Below are positions 42,745 to 52,964 of a stretch of DNA of 64,000 bases, one piece after another. The notes beneath the pieces are model-generated. The model was not told where the DNA came from. It did not search any database and saw only the letters and a program-made list of their open reading frames with translations. The stretch lies in the NCBI GenBank assembly GCA_963666705.2, contig CAXXKO010000009.1, forward strand, positions 310,001 to 374,000. Direction: 5' to 3'. Both the position numbers and the translations under genes were made by a program. Each line of letters starts with the position of its first letter. The stretch's first letter is position 1. The stretch comes from G963666705 sp963666705 (GTDB lineage Bacteria > Pseudomonadota > Alphaproteobacteria > CADEGL01).

Positions 42745-43233
42745 TCAGCCCCCCTTCTTCGTCTTCGGGCCGGCCTCGAGGTAGGGCGCCATGCCCTGGC
42801 GGGCGAGGGCGTCGGCGCGCTCGTTCTCGGGATGGCCGGAATGGCCCTTGACCCAGCGCCATTTTATGTCGTGCGTGGAGGCTGCCGCCTCGAGGCGCCG
42901 CCACAGGTCGACGTTCTTGACCGGCTTCCTGTCCGCCGTGCGCCAGCCCCTCGCCTTCCAGGCGTGTATCCATTGGGTGATGCCGTTGCGCAGGTAGGTG
43001 CTGTCGGTATGGAGATGGACGGCCGAGGGCCCCTTTAGCGCCTCGAGCGCCTGGATGGCGGCCATCATCTCCATGCGGTTGTTGGTGGTCGCGGCCTCGC
43101 CGCCGCTCATCTCCCGCTCCCGCCCGCGGCTCAGCAGGAGGGCGCCCCAGCCGCCCGGCCCCGGGTTCCCGCTGCAGGCGCCGTCCGTATAGATGTGAAT
43201 CGCGCGATCGCCGTGCGGGCTAGTCGAGGCCAT
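42745..43233 (-). CDS. rnhA: Ribonuclease HI
   Basis: A 162-residue endonuclease that cuts RNA in RNA-DNA hybrids. Catalytic residues are Asp17 (IYTDGACSGNPG), Glu55 (NNRMEMMAA), Asp77 (HTDSTYL) and Asp in GHSGHPENERADALA. Its start overlaps the thrB stop by 14 bp, so the two are cotranscribed. Confidence 0.95.
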   Translation of the reverse strand: MASTSPHGDRAIHIYTDGACSGNPGPGGWGALLLSRGREREMSGGEAATTNNRMEMMAAIQALEALKGPSAVHLHTDSTYLRNGITQWIHAWKARGWRTADRKPVKNVDLWRRLEAAASTHDIKWRWVKGHSGHPENERADALARQGMAPYLEAGPKTKKGG

Positions 43234-44182
43234 AGGCGCCGGGGTCGCGGATGCCCTGGTGGAAGCGGAGCTTTTTCAGGTATTCGATCGGGTCCTTCGG
43301 CTTGACGAGCGCCCCTTCGGGGTGGTTGAGGAGGTCGTAGAGCCGCGTCAGCAGGAAGCGGAGCGCGCTGCCCCGCGCCAGCAGCGGCAGCGCCTCGAGC
43401 TCCGCGCCCGAGAAGGGCCGCACCCGGCGGTAGGCGGAGAGCAGGTTGCGCGCCTTGGTCACGTTGAAGCTGCCGTCGGGCTCGAAGCACCAGGCGTTGA
43501 TGCAGGTGGCGATGTCGTAGGCGAAGGAGTCGTTGCAGGCGAAGTAGAAATCGATGATGCCGGAGAGCCGGTCGTCGAGGAAGAAGACGTTGTCCGGAAA
43601 GAGGTCGGCATGGATGACCCCAGTGGGCAGGCCGGTCGGCCATTCGGCCTCGTGGACCGCCAGCTCAGCCGCCAGCAACTGCGCGAGGCCGGGATGCACC
43701 TCCGACGCCCGCGCCGCGCACGCGGCCACCAGCGGCCGCCAGCCGGCGACCGAGAGGTTGTTGGGCCGGACAATGGGAAAGCTCTCGCCCGCGACGTGCA
43801 TCTCCGCCATGGCGCGGCCGAGATGCTTGCAGTGCCCGGGTGCGATGCGCCGCGGCCACATGCCATGGAGGAAGGTGACGATCGCCGCCGGCCGGCCGCA
43901 AAGCTCCCGCAGGGCCTCGCCGTCCCGGCCCTTGATGGGGGTGGGGCAGGAAAAGCCCTGTTGCGCCAAATGCTCCATCAGGCCGATGAAGAAGGGCAGG
44001 TCCTCGCGCGCCACGCGCTTCTCGTAGAGGGTCAGGATGAAGCTCGCCCGGTCGGTCTGGAGCAGGTAGTTCGTGTTCTCGACCCCCTCGGCGATGCCCT
44101 TGCAGGCGACCACCTGGCCGATGTCGTACTGGTCGACGAAGGCGACCAGGTCCTCGTCGGAGACTTCCGTATAGACGGCCAT
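43220..44182 (-). CDS. thrB: Homoserine kinase (APH-fold, ThrB2 type)
   Basis: A 320-residue kinase of the aminoglycoside-phosphotransferase fold that phosphorylates homoserine for threonine synthesis. ENTNYLLQTDRASFILTLYEKR covers the nucleotide loop and Lys region, GVIHADLFPDNVFF the catalytic loop (about 188-201), and GIIDFYFACND the metal Asp (about 208-218). The thrB-rnhA order is common in alphaproteobacteria. Its substrate partner thrC is 9 kb away. Confidence 0.93.
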   Translation of the reverse strand: MAVYTEVSDEDLVAFVDQYDIGQVVACKGIAEGVENTNYLLQTDRASFILTLYEKRVAREDLPFFIGLMEHLAQQGFSCPTPIKGRDGEALRELCGRPAAIVTFLHGMWPRRIAPGHCKHLGRAMAEMHVAGESFPIVRPNNLSVAGWRPLVAACAARASEVHPGLAQLLAAELAVHEAEWPTGLPTGVIHADLFPDNVFFLDDRLSGIIDFYFACNDSFAYDIATCINAWCFEPDGSFNVTKARNLLSAYRRVRPFSGAELEALPLLARGSALRFLLTRLYDLLNHPEGALVKPKDPIEYLKKLRFHQGIRDPGAYGLD

Positions 44183-44336
44183 GGCGCGCGCTCAGCCGCC
44201 GCCCGGGCGGCGACGGCTCGTGGCTCGGTCGGGGTGGCGGGCCTTGTACAAGTCCGGGTGCTTCTCTAAAGTCCGAACCCGGCGGTCTCCGGGCCGCCCC
44301 TAGATAGTACAGCGCGTCAGCGAACGGAAGCACGTC

Positions 44337-44576
44337 ATGGCGGAGCCCATCCCAGCCCAGAAAGAGCCCTATGCGGTCGATGTCCGATCCGGTCGGAAGT
44401 ATTTCTGGTGCGCCTGCGGGCGCAGCGCCAAGCAGCCCTTCTGCGACGGCTCGCACGCCGGCACCGGGATCACGCCCGTCATGTTCGCGGCCGAGACGGA
44501 CGAGAAGCTGTTCTTCTGCGGGTGCAAGTCGACCGGTCAAAAGCCGTTCTGCGACGGTACCCACGCCAGCCTCTGA
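44337..44576 (+). CDS. CDGSH iron-sulfur protein with two Fe-S motifs
   Basis: A 79-residue protein with two CDGSH motifs. The first has Cys25, Cys27, Cys36 and His40 (WCACGRS...FCDGSH). The second has Cys61, Cys63, Cys72 and His76 (FCGCKST...FCDGTH). Each should bind a 2Fe-2S cluster with 3Cys-1His ligation. The physiological partner is unknown. It is divergent from thrB and 37 bp before the lipoprotein gene. Confidence 0.93.
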   Translation: MAEPIPAQKEPYAVDVRSGRKYFWCACGRSAKQPFCDGSHAGTGITPVMFAAETDEKLFFCGCKSTGQKPFCDGTHASL

Positions 44577-44613
44577 TCGCGGCCCGGCGACCCCGAGCCC
44601 GGGTGTTGGCCGC

Positions 44614-45165
44614 GTGAGCGCTCGAATCCGCTTTCCCCTGGCGGCCGTGGCCCTCGCGCTGCTGCTGTCCGCCTGCATGGAAAGGCTGCCGCCCTGCCCG
44701 ACGATCCGCACCCAATCGCCGCTCGAACGCCTGGTGCGGTTCGTCCCCGGGGCGCCGAAGACGCCCGAGAACGTGCTTTACGAGATCCATCTCGCCGACA
44801 ATGCGCTCAAGTGCGAGTATTCCGACATCAAGTACGCGTCCACGAACGTCGATCCCGCCAAGGACTCGATGGAGGTGCAGCTCAAGCTCAGATTCTCCGT
44901 GATCCGCGGCCCGGCGGCCTCGGACGGGAGCGCGCGCGCGCAATACCTGGTCGCCGTCACCGACCTGCGCGGCAATATCCTCAACAAGGAGGAATTCCCC
45001 CTCGATATCAGTCTCCCGAGTCGCGCCGGCGCCGTGACAGAGTTCGTCGAGGAGAACTGGATGCTGTTCCAGCTCGGCGGCCGCACGGGCCTCGCTTTCC
45101 GCATCCGCACCGGCCTGCAGCTCACGGACGAGGAGCTCGAATTCAATCGGGCGCGGGGCAGCTGA
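44614..45165 (+). CDS. Putative lipoprotein, unknown function
   Basis: A 183-residue protein from a GTG start (VSARIRFPLAAVALALLLSA) with a lipobox LLSAC (Cys at about 21), so it should be lipid-anchored. The mature part has two more Cys (PPCPTIRT, ALKCEYSD) and a beta-rich pattern. No family is recognised with certainty. The start was placed so that the signal peptide is complete. The glycine riboswitch begins about 80 bp downstream. Confidence 0.75.
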   Translation: MSARIRFPLAAVALALLLSACMERLPPCPTIRTQSPLERLVRFVPGAPKTPENVLYEIHLADNALKCEYSDIKYASTNVDPAKDSMEVQLKLRFSVIRGPAASDGSARAQYLVAVTDLRGNILNKEEFPLDISLPSRAGAVTEFVEENWMLFQLGGRTGLAFRIRTGLQLTDEELEFNRARGS

Positions 45166-45244
45166 GCGGCGCGGCGCTGGCGGTTGACATTCCCGGGCCT
45201 CGCGTTAGGGTTCCGGCCAGCGGCAATGTGCCGCCATCAGGGCC

Positions 45245-45460
45245 GAGGAAGCCCGCGGGAGAGACCGGCGAGAGCCGGCGCCGAAGGAGCAACCGCCCCG
45301 GAAACTCTCAGGCGAACGGACCGCGGGGGGAGGCCACTCTGGAAAGCAGGCGGCGACCGCGGGAGTCGGCGGGCGGCGCCTCACCGAAGGGGTAAGCCGG
45401 ATACCGCGCGCGAGCGCTGGCGGATCCGGTGAATCTCTCAGGTCCTTCGACAGAGGGGGC
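45245..45460 (+). ncRNA. Tandem glycine riboswitch upstream of gcvTHP
   Basis: Two glycine aptamers in tandem. Aptamer 1 (about 45253-45352) shows GCGGGAGAG, GCCGAAGGAGCAACCGCCCC, GGAAACTCTCAGGC and ACTCTGGAAAGCAG. Aptamer 2 (about 45357-45458) shows CTCACCGAAGGGGTAAGCC, ATCTCTCAGGTCC and CGACAGAGGGGG. These are the conserved parts of the family, and the position directly before gcvT fits. Such switches turn on the glycine cleavage operon when glycine is abundant. The gcvT GTG follows about 60 nt later. Confidence 0.93.
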
Positions 45461-45518
45461 GGACGACCGAGGGCGACGACGCCCCCGGCCGTGTCGTCAA
45501 CAGGTCGAGGGATCGCAA

Positions 45519-46658
45519 GTGCCAGACACCGATCGAGAGCCGCCGAGGCACACCCCCCTTCATGGCCTGCACGCGGAGCGCGGCGCCAAGATGGTGACCT
45601 TCTCCGGCTACGAGATGCCGGTGCGGTTCCCGGCGGGTATTCTGGCCGAGCACCGGCACACGCGCGCGGCCGCCGGCCTGTTCGACGTCTCCCACATGGG
45701 CCAGATCGCGTTCTCGGGCGCCGATGCGGCGGCCCGCCTCGAGGCCCTGGTTCCGGGCGACATCCTCGGTCTGGCCCCGGGCCGCATGCGCTATACCCAG
45801 CTCACCAACGAAGCGGGCGGGATCCTCGACGACTTCATGGTGACCAACCGTGGCGACCACCTGTTCCTGGTCGTGAACGCGGGATGCAAGGCGGCCGATC
45901 TCACCCATCTGCGCGCCGGGCTCGGCGACGGGTCGCTGGAGATGCACGAGGACCGGGCGCTCCTCGCCCTCCAGGGGCCGGCCGCGGTGACGGTGCTGGC
46001 CCGCTTCGCACCCGACTGTGCCGAGTTGACGTTCATGTCCGGTCGCGATTCCGGGATCGATGGCGTGGGTTGCTTCGTCACCCGCTCGGGCTACACGGGC
46101 GAGGACGGGTTCGAGATCTCATGCCCGGCGGGGGCCGCGGAATCGCTCGCCCGCCGGCTGCTCGACGAGCCCGAGGTCGAGCCCATCGGCCTCGGGGCCA
46201 GGGATTCCCTGCGGCTCGAGGCGGGCTTATGCCTCTACGGCCACGATATCGATGCCGAAACCTCGCCCGTCGAGGCGGGGTTGCTCTGGAGCATCGGCAA
46301 GCGGCGGCGGGCGGAGGGGGGCTTTCCCGGCGCCGCGGTGATCCAGCGCCAGATTGCCGAGGGGCCGGCGCGCCGGCGCGTCGGCATCCTGCCCGACGAC
46401 CGGGCGCCGGCGCGCGAGCATACCCAGATCAAGGACCAGGCGGGCACGACGATCGGCGCGGTCACGAGCGGCGGCTTCGCGCCCAGCCTCGACCGGCCCA
46501 TCGCCATGGGCTACGTGCGGGCGGACCGGGCCGCGGCGGATACGCCGGTCGAGCTCATGGTGCGCACGAAGGGAAGGCCGGGCCGGGTAACGAAGCTGCC
46601 CTTCCGCCCGGCCCGGTACCACAAGAAGCGAGGCCGCGACGACGCTCGCCACCGATAA
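45519..46658 (+). CDS. gcvT: Glycine cleavage system T protein (aminomethyltransferase)
   Basis: A 379-residue tetrahydrofolate-dependent enzyme that takes the aminomethyl group from lipoylated GcvH, releasing ammonia and forming methylene-THF. Landmarks are KMVTFSGYEMPVRF, GLFDVSHMGQI, SRSGYTGEDGFEIS-like RSGYTGEDGFEI, ARDSLRLEAGLCLYG and VTSGGFAPSL. A GTG start at 45519 (VPDTDREPPRHTPL) is chosen because GAGG lies 9 nt upstream and the frame above it is the riboswitch. Confidence 0.95.
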   Translation: MPDTDREPPRHTPLHGLHAERGAKMVTFSGYEMPVRFPAGILAEHRHTRAAAGLFDVSHMGQIAFSGADAAARLEALVPGDILGLAPGRMRYTQLTNEAGGILDDFMVTNRGDHLFLVVNAGCKAADLTHLRAGLGDGSLEMHEDRALLALQGPAAVTVLARFAPDCAELTFMSGRDSGIDGVGCFVTRSGYTGEDGFEISCPAGAAESLARRLLDEPEVEPIGLGARDSLRLEAGLCLYGHDIDAETSPVEAGLLWSIGKRRRAEGGFPGAAVIQRQIAEGPARRRVGILPDDRAPAREHTQIKDQAGTTIGAVTSGGFAPSLDRPIAMGYVRADRAAADTPVELMVRTKGRPGRVTKLPFRPARYHKKRGRDDARHR

Positions 46659-46678
46659 CAGGGGAGGCTCCGAAGATC

Positions 46679-47053
46679 ATGAGCGAGATGAGGTACACCA
46701 AGGAACATGAATGGATCCGCGTGGACGGCGACGTGGCCACCTGCGGTATCTCCGATTACGCCCAGGAGCAGCTCGGCGACGTCGTCTTTGTGGAGGTGCC
46801 GGACATCGGCACGTTCGTCGCCCAGGCCGACGAGATCGCGACCGTCGAATCCGTGAAGGCGGCGAGCGAGATCTACGCGCCGGTCGGTGGCGAGGTGGTG
46901 GCGGCCAACGAGGCGCTGGCGGACGATCCGTCCCTCGTCAACGCCGACCCCACGGGGGAGGGCTGGTTCTTCAAGCTGAAGGTCGCCGAGCCCGCCGAGC
47001 TCGAGGCGCTGATGGACGAGGCGGCCTACGCCGCTTACGTCGAAGAGCTGTAG
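46679..47053 (+). CDS. gcvH: Glycine cleavage system H protein
   Basis: A 124-residue lipoyl carrier that shuttles the aminomethyl group between P, T and L proteins. The lipoylated Lys is K60 in ATVESVKAASEIY. It begins 20 bp after the gcvT stop, with GGGGAGG before the ATG. Confidence 0.96.
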   Translation: MSEMRYTKEHEWIRVDGDVATCGISDYAQEQLGDVVFVEVPDIGTFVAQADEIATVESVKAASEIYAPVGGEVVAANEALADDPSLVNADPTGEGWFFKLKVAEPAELEALMDEAAYAAYVEEL

Positions 47054-47080
47054 GGAAACGCGAAGGATGGGGAGACGGGC

Positions 47081-49978
<2,898 letters not shown>

Positions 49979-49995
49979 TAGCGATCGGTCGAATC

Positions 49996-50147
49996 CTAGA
50001 GCGGTTCCGCTTTGATCGGACCCACTCTAGTGCCAAATTTCGCTCGCGGCAGCGGACCGAATGGTCCGCGCCTGCGCGGGCGCGCCGGGCGACCGGCGGG
50101 CCGCCTTGCGGCCTGGAGCGATTCCAGTCGAACTGGAAACGCTCTAG
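49996..50147. repeat. A-family TA-bounded repeat, copy 2 (full)
   Basis: 152 bp, CTAG-bounded, with ends CTAGAGCGGTTCC and inward CTAGAGCGTTTCC. It is the same length as the copy at 12583. It lies 17 bp after the gcvP stop. Its right CTAG is shared with the left end of a C repeat. Confidence 0.9.
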
Positions 50148-50383
50148 TGGTTCGAACCCGATGAAAGAGTCTCCCTCTCCCTTGGGGAGAGGGTCGGGGT
50201 GAGGGTATGCGCGTCGGCGCGTTAAAAAGTGTCTTTCCGCCGCCTACCGGCGGCCAAGCCCTCACCCTCCCGCTTCGCGGGACTCTTTCCTGACCCCTCA
50301 CCCTCCCGCTTCGCGGGTCCCTCCCTCTCCCCCCAAGGGAAGAAGTGGGGAGAGGGTTCCAAGTGTCAGACTCGAGCCACTCG
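50144..50383. repeat. C-family repeat, copy 2
   Basis: Starts CTAGTGGTTCGAACCCGATGA at the right border of the A repeat and ends GTCAGACTCGAGCCACTCG, where the terminal CTAG has mutated to CTCG. It is 47 bp longer than copy 1 because a CCTCACCCTCCCGCTTCGCG unit is duplicated. It lies between the converging gcvP and atpF. Confidence 0.85.
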
Positions 50384-50393
50384 GTCGAACGGC

Positions 50394-50886
50394 TCAGTGA
50401 ACCCTGTCGGGCAGCTCGGCAATGGCCGCGTCGATGAGCTGGTCGGCCTTGGCTTCGTCGATGCTCTCGGCCAGCAGCTTGCGCGTCGCCTCCACCGCCC
50501 CAGACGGCGACGGCGACGGCGCGCACCTCGGCCAGCGCCTCGGCCTCGGCCTGGGCGATCCGGTCCATGGCCTGGCGCTCGCGCCGCTCGAGGGTTTGCG
50601 CCAGCTCGGCGGCCGAGTCCTCGCGGTGACGCTCGGCCGTCGCGCGGGCCTGGTTGAGGATCGCTTCCGCGTCCTGGAGCGCCTGGCGCTGCTTGCGCTG
50701 GTATTCGGCCAACAGGTGCTGCGCCTCCTCGCGCAGGCGCTGGGCCTCGTCGAGCTGGGACCGGATGCGCTCGGCCCGCTCGTCGAGCGCGCCGATCACG
50801 AATTTGCTCCCGGGCTTGAACAGCAGGCCCACGAAAAAGACGAATGCGACCGCGACCCAGAATTCGGGGGTGCTGAAGATTTCCAT
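50394..50886 (-). CDS. atpF: ATP synthase F0 subunit b, frameshifted near its C-terminus
   Basis: Subunit b of the peripheral stalk. The N-terminal helix (EIFSTPEFWVAVAFVFFVGL) and long coiled coil (RIRSQLDEAQRLREEAQHLL onward) read normally to EALAEVRAVAVAV. There the frame shifts: the expected C-terminus (VEATRKLLAESIDEAKADQL...ELPDRVH, stop 50394-50396) lies in another frame. The total length of 493 bp is one base over a multiple of three. The shift is at about 50497-50522, within a repeated GGCGAC tract (GTC-GCC codons). Without correction the frame runs on into the C and A repeats. Loss would be severe for an F0 stalk, so a sequence error or a recent mutation are both possible. Confidence 0.85.
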
Positions 50887-51383
50887 CAGTCCTGGACCTC
50901 CGACATGGCGGCGCCGACGGCTTCGGTGACGCGCTCCGCCTTCGGCGCGGTCCCGATCAGGCGCTCGGTGGCCGCCGCCGCGGCTTCGCCGGCGACCGCG
51001 CGGACACTCTCCATGGCGCCGGCCTTGGCGGCCGCGATGCGGCCCTCCGCGGCCCGGAGGTCGCCGGACAGCCGCTCGCTCACCTCCCCCTGCCTTTGGG
51101 CGGCGAGGGCCGATATCTCCTGGGCCACCTGGCGCAAGGTTTCCTGGCCTTCCCCATGGGCCACCGCCAGCGCCCGCTCGTAGGCGGCAAGCACCCCGTC
51201 CGCCTCTTCCTTGAGCGCGCTGGCGCGTTCGAGGTCGGCGTCGATGCGCGCCTGACGGCCCTCGAGCGCGGCCCCGATCCGTGGCAAGGCGATCTTCACC
51301 ATGATCAGGTAGAGGCCGGTGAAGACGATCACCATCCAGATCAGCTGCGCCGTATAGGTATCGATCTGTTCGAGCTGCGGCAT
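50886..51383 (-). CDS. atpG: ATP synthase F0 subunit b'
   Basis: A 165-residue second stalk subunit, as in photosynthetic and alphaproteobacterial ATP synthases (also called atpF'). One N-terminal helix (TAQLIWMVIVFTGLYLIMV) precedes a long Ala/Glu-rich coiled coil. It overlaps atpF by 1 bp in an ATGA-like junction. It pairs with b as a heterodimer. Confidence 0.93.
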   Translation of the reverse strand: MPQLEQIDTYTAQLIWMVIVFTGLYLIMVKIALPRIGAALEGRQARIDADLERASALKEEADGVLAAYERALAVAHGEGQETLRQVAQEISALAAQRQGEVSERLSGDLRAAEGRIAAAKAGAMESVRAVAGEAAAAATERLIGTAPKAERVTEAVGAAMSEVQD

Positions 51384-51431
51384 GCTCTCCCCGCTCCTAG
51401 AGGCCGTTCCCGTTCGCTGCCCCGACGGGCC

Positions 51432-51659
51432 TCAGAACACGAACAGCAGGAGCAGCGCGATGATCAGGGCATAGAGCGCGATCGCTTCCACGAGCGCGAA
51501 GCCGAGCCAGGTCATGGTCTCCACGTCGGCGCGCGCGGCCGGATTGCGGCCGACGGCGAGAATGAAGGACGAGAAGACATTGCCGATACCGATACCGGCG
51601 CCGATCACGCCGATTGCGGCGAGGCCCGCGCCGATGAGCTTTGCGGCTTCTACTTCCAT
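51432..51659 (-). CDS. atpE: ATP synthase F0 subunit c
   Basis: A 75-residue ring subunit with two helices. The Gly-rich first helix is AGLAAIGVIGAGIGIGNVF. The proton-binding Glu58 is in GFALVEAIALYALI, and the polar loop is VGRNPAARAD. A Glu-type H+ site without sodium ligands suggests proton coupling. Confidence 0.96.
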   Translation of the reverse strand: MEVEAAKLIGAGLAAIGVIGAGIGIGNVFSSFILAVGRNPAARADVETMTWLGFALVEAIALYALIIALLLLFVF

Positions 51660-51726
51660 GGCTTGGTTTCCTTTACCCTATGTATGATGGGTGCTCGAGG
51701 TGGCGCCCATGGCACCTCGCCCGGTG

Positions 51727-52470
51727 TCAATGCAGATGCAGGGCGTCGTTGATGTAGATGCAGGTCAGGATCGTGAACACGTAGGCCTGCAGGAAGGCGA
51801 TCAGGACCTCGAGGCCCGTGAGCGCGACCACGAAGGCGAAGGGCACCACGCCGGCCACCCCCATGGTCACGATGAACCCGGCGAACACCTTCAGCAGGGT
51901 ATGCCCCGCCGTCATGTTGGCGAAAAGCCGGACCGACAGGCTGATCGGCCGCGAGAGGTATGAGATGACCTCGATGGGGATCATCAGCGGCCACATCAGA
52001 ACCGGCGTGCCCGCCGGCACGAAGAAGCCGAAGAACTTCACGCCGTGCTTGACGATCGCAAGGACGGTCACGCCGATGAACACGGAGAGCGCCAGGCCGA
52101 AGGTGACGATGATATGGCTCGTAAAGGTGAAGCCGTAGGGCAACATGCCCAGCATGTTGCCGAACAGGACGAACATGAAGAGGGTGAAGACCGCGGGAAA
52201 AAAGCGCCGGCCGTCCGCGCCGATATTCTCGCGCACCATGTTGGCGATGAATTCGTAGGAAAGCTCGGCAACCGATTGCCAGCGCCCCGGAACCAAGGCC
52301 CGCTTGCGCGGCCCGAGCGTGAGGAGGAGGGTCGCGGCGGTCGCCGCGATCACCATGCACAGCGCCGAGTTGGTGAAGGATGCATTGACCCCCCCAACCT
52401 CGATCTCCACCAGGTGGTGGATCGTGAACTGCTCCAGCGGGCTATGGCCGCTTCCCTCGGTCGCCGACAC
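51727..52470 (-). CDS. atpB: ATP synthase F0 subunit a
   Basis: A 247-residue membrane subunit forming the proton half-channels. The essential Arg is in PISLSVRLFANMTAGHTLL (about 176). It has 5-6 helices and the usual N-terminal HSPLEQFTIHHLV. It lies 67 bp before atpE and 14 bp after atpI. Confidence 0.96.
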   Translation of the reverse strand: MSATEGSGHSPLEQFTIHHLVEIEVGGVNASFTNSALCMVIAATAATLLLTLGPRKRALVPGRWQSVAELSYEFIANMVRENIGADGRRFFPAVFTLFMFVLFGNMLGMLPYGFTFTSHIIVTFGLALSVFIGVTVLAIVKHGVKFFGFFVPAGTPVLMWPLMIPIEVISYLSRPISLSVRLFANMTAGHTLLKVFAGFIVTMGVAGVVPFAFVVALTGLEVLIAFLQAYVFTILTCIYINDALHLH

Positions 52471-52484
52471 TCTCTACCCTCGCC

Positions 52485-52823
52485 CTACTTTCGCTCGTTC
52501 CCATCCCCTTTGCGGGGCTCGTATCCCACGCCGTGGCCGATTCCGCTCACGGTGCGGTAGACATTCATCACGCCGGCGGCCCCGCCCAGCATGAAGAAGA
52601 CGATCATCAGGCCCGGCATCGTACCGAGCCAGGTGTCGAGCAGCCAGCCGACGGCCACACCAACGGCGAGGGCCGCGACGAGCTCGACGCTGACACGGAG
52701 CGCCAGGCCGGCACCCGATGGGGCCCTCCTCCCTCCTTCCCTGTTCCGCGGAACCCGCCCACGCGCCTTCGCGAGACGCGCGTCGAAGTCACCGGAACCG
52801 GATGGAGGCTTGCCTTGGCTCAT
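52485..52823 (-). CDS. atpI: ATP synthase protein I (AtpI/AtpZ type)
   Basis: A 112-residue small membrane protein with a basic N-terminus and two helices (VSVELVAALAVGVAVGWLL and MPGLMIVFFMLGGAAGVMNV). AtpI helps c-ring assembly or magnesium supply. First gene of the F0 operon. Confidence 0.9.
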   Translation of the reverse strand: MSQGKPPSGSGDFDARLAKARGRVPRNREGGRRAPSGAGLALRVSVELVAALAVGVAVGWLLDTWLGTMPGLMIVFFMLGGAAGVMNVYRTVSGIGHGVGYEPRKGDGNERK

Positions 52824-52879
52824 CGGTCAGGCCCCCCAATCCCCCTTTGCCCGGCATCGCCGACGCTCGGACGCCGGGC

Positions 52880-52908
52880 AACTTACGGGGTGGCCATTAG
52901 GCTGTCAA
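52880..52908 (-). promoter_or_regulatory. Promoter candidate for the atp operon
   Basis: On the minus strand TTGACA (52903-52908) and TAAGTT (52880-52885) are separated by 17 bp, about 60 bp before the atpI start. A GCCCGGC/GCCGGGC hairpin (52849-52879) lies just downstream, in the leader. Confidence 0.6.
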
Positions 52909-52964
52909 GAACGCACAAACCCAGGATTCGTGCGCTGTTGCGGCCGGTCGCTTCAGCGTCCGGC

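Noticed and set aside
50147..50160. GGTTCGAACCC resembling a tRNA T-loop in the C repeat
   Set aside because: No acceptor, D or anticodon stems can be found around it. The motif is part of the repeat's inverted end.
52849..52879. GC hairpin between smc and atpI considered as an intrinsic terminator
   Set aside because: It is not followed by a T-run on either strand and overlaps the likely transcription start of the atp operon, so a leader structure is more plausible.
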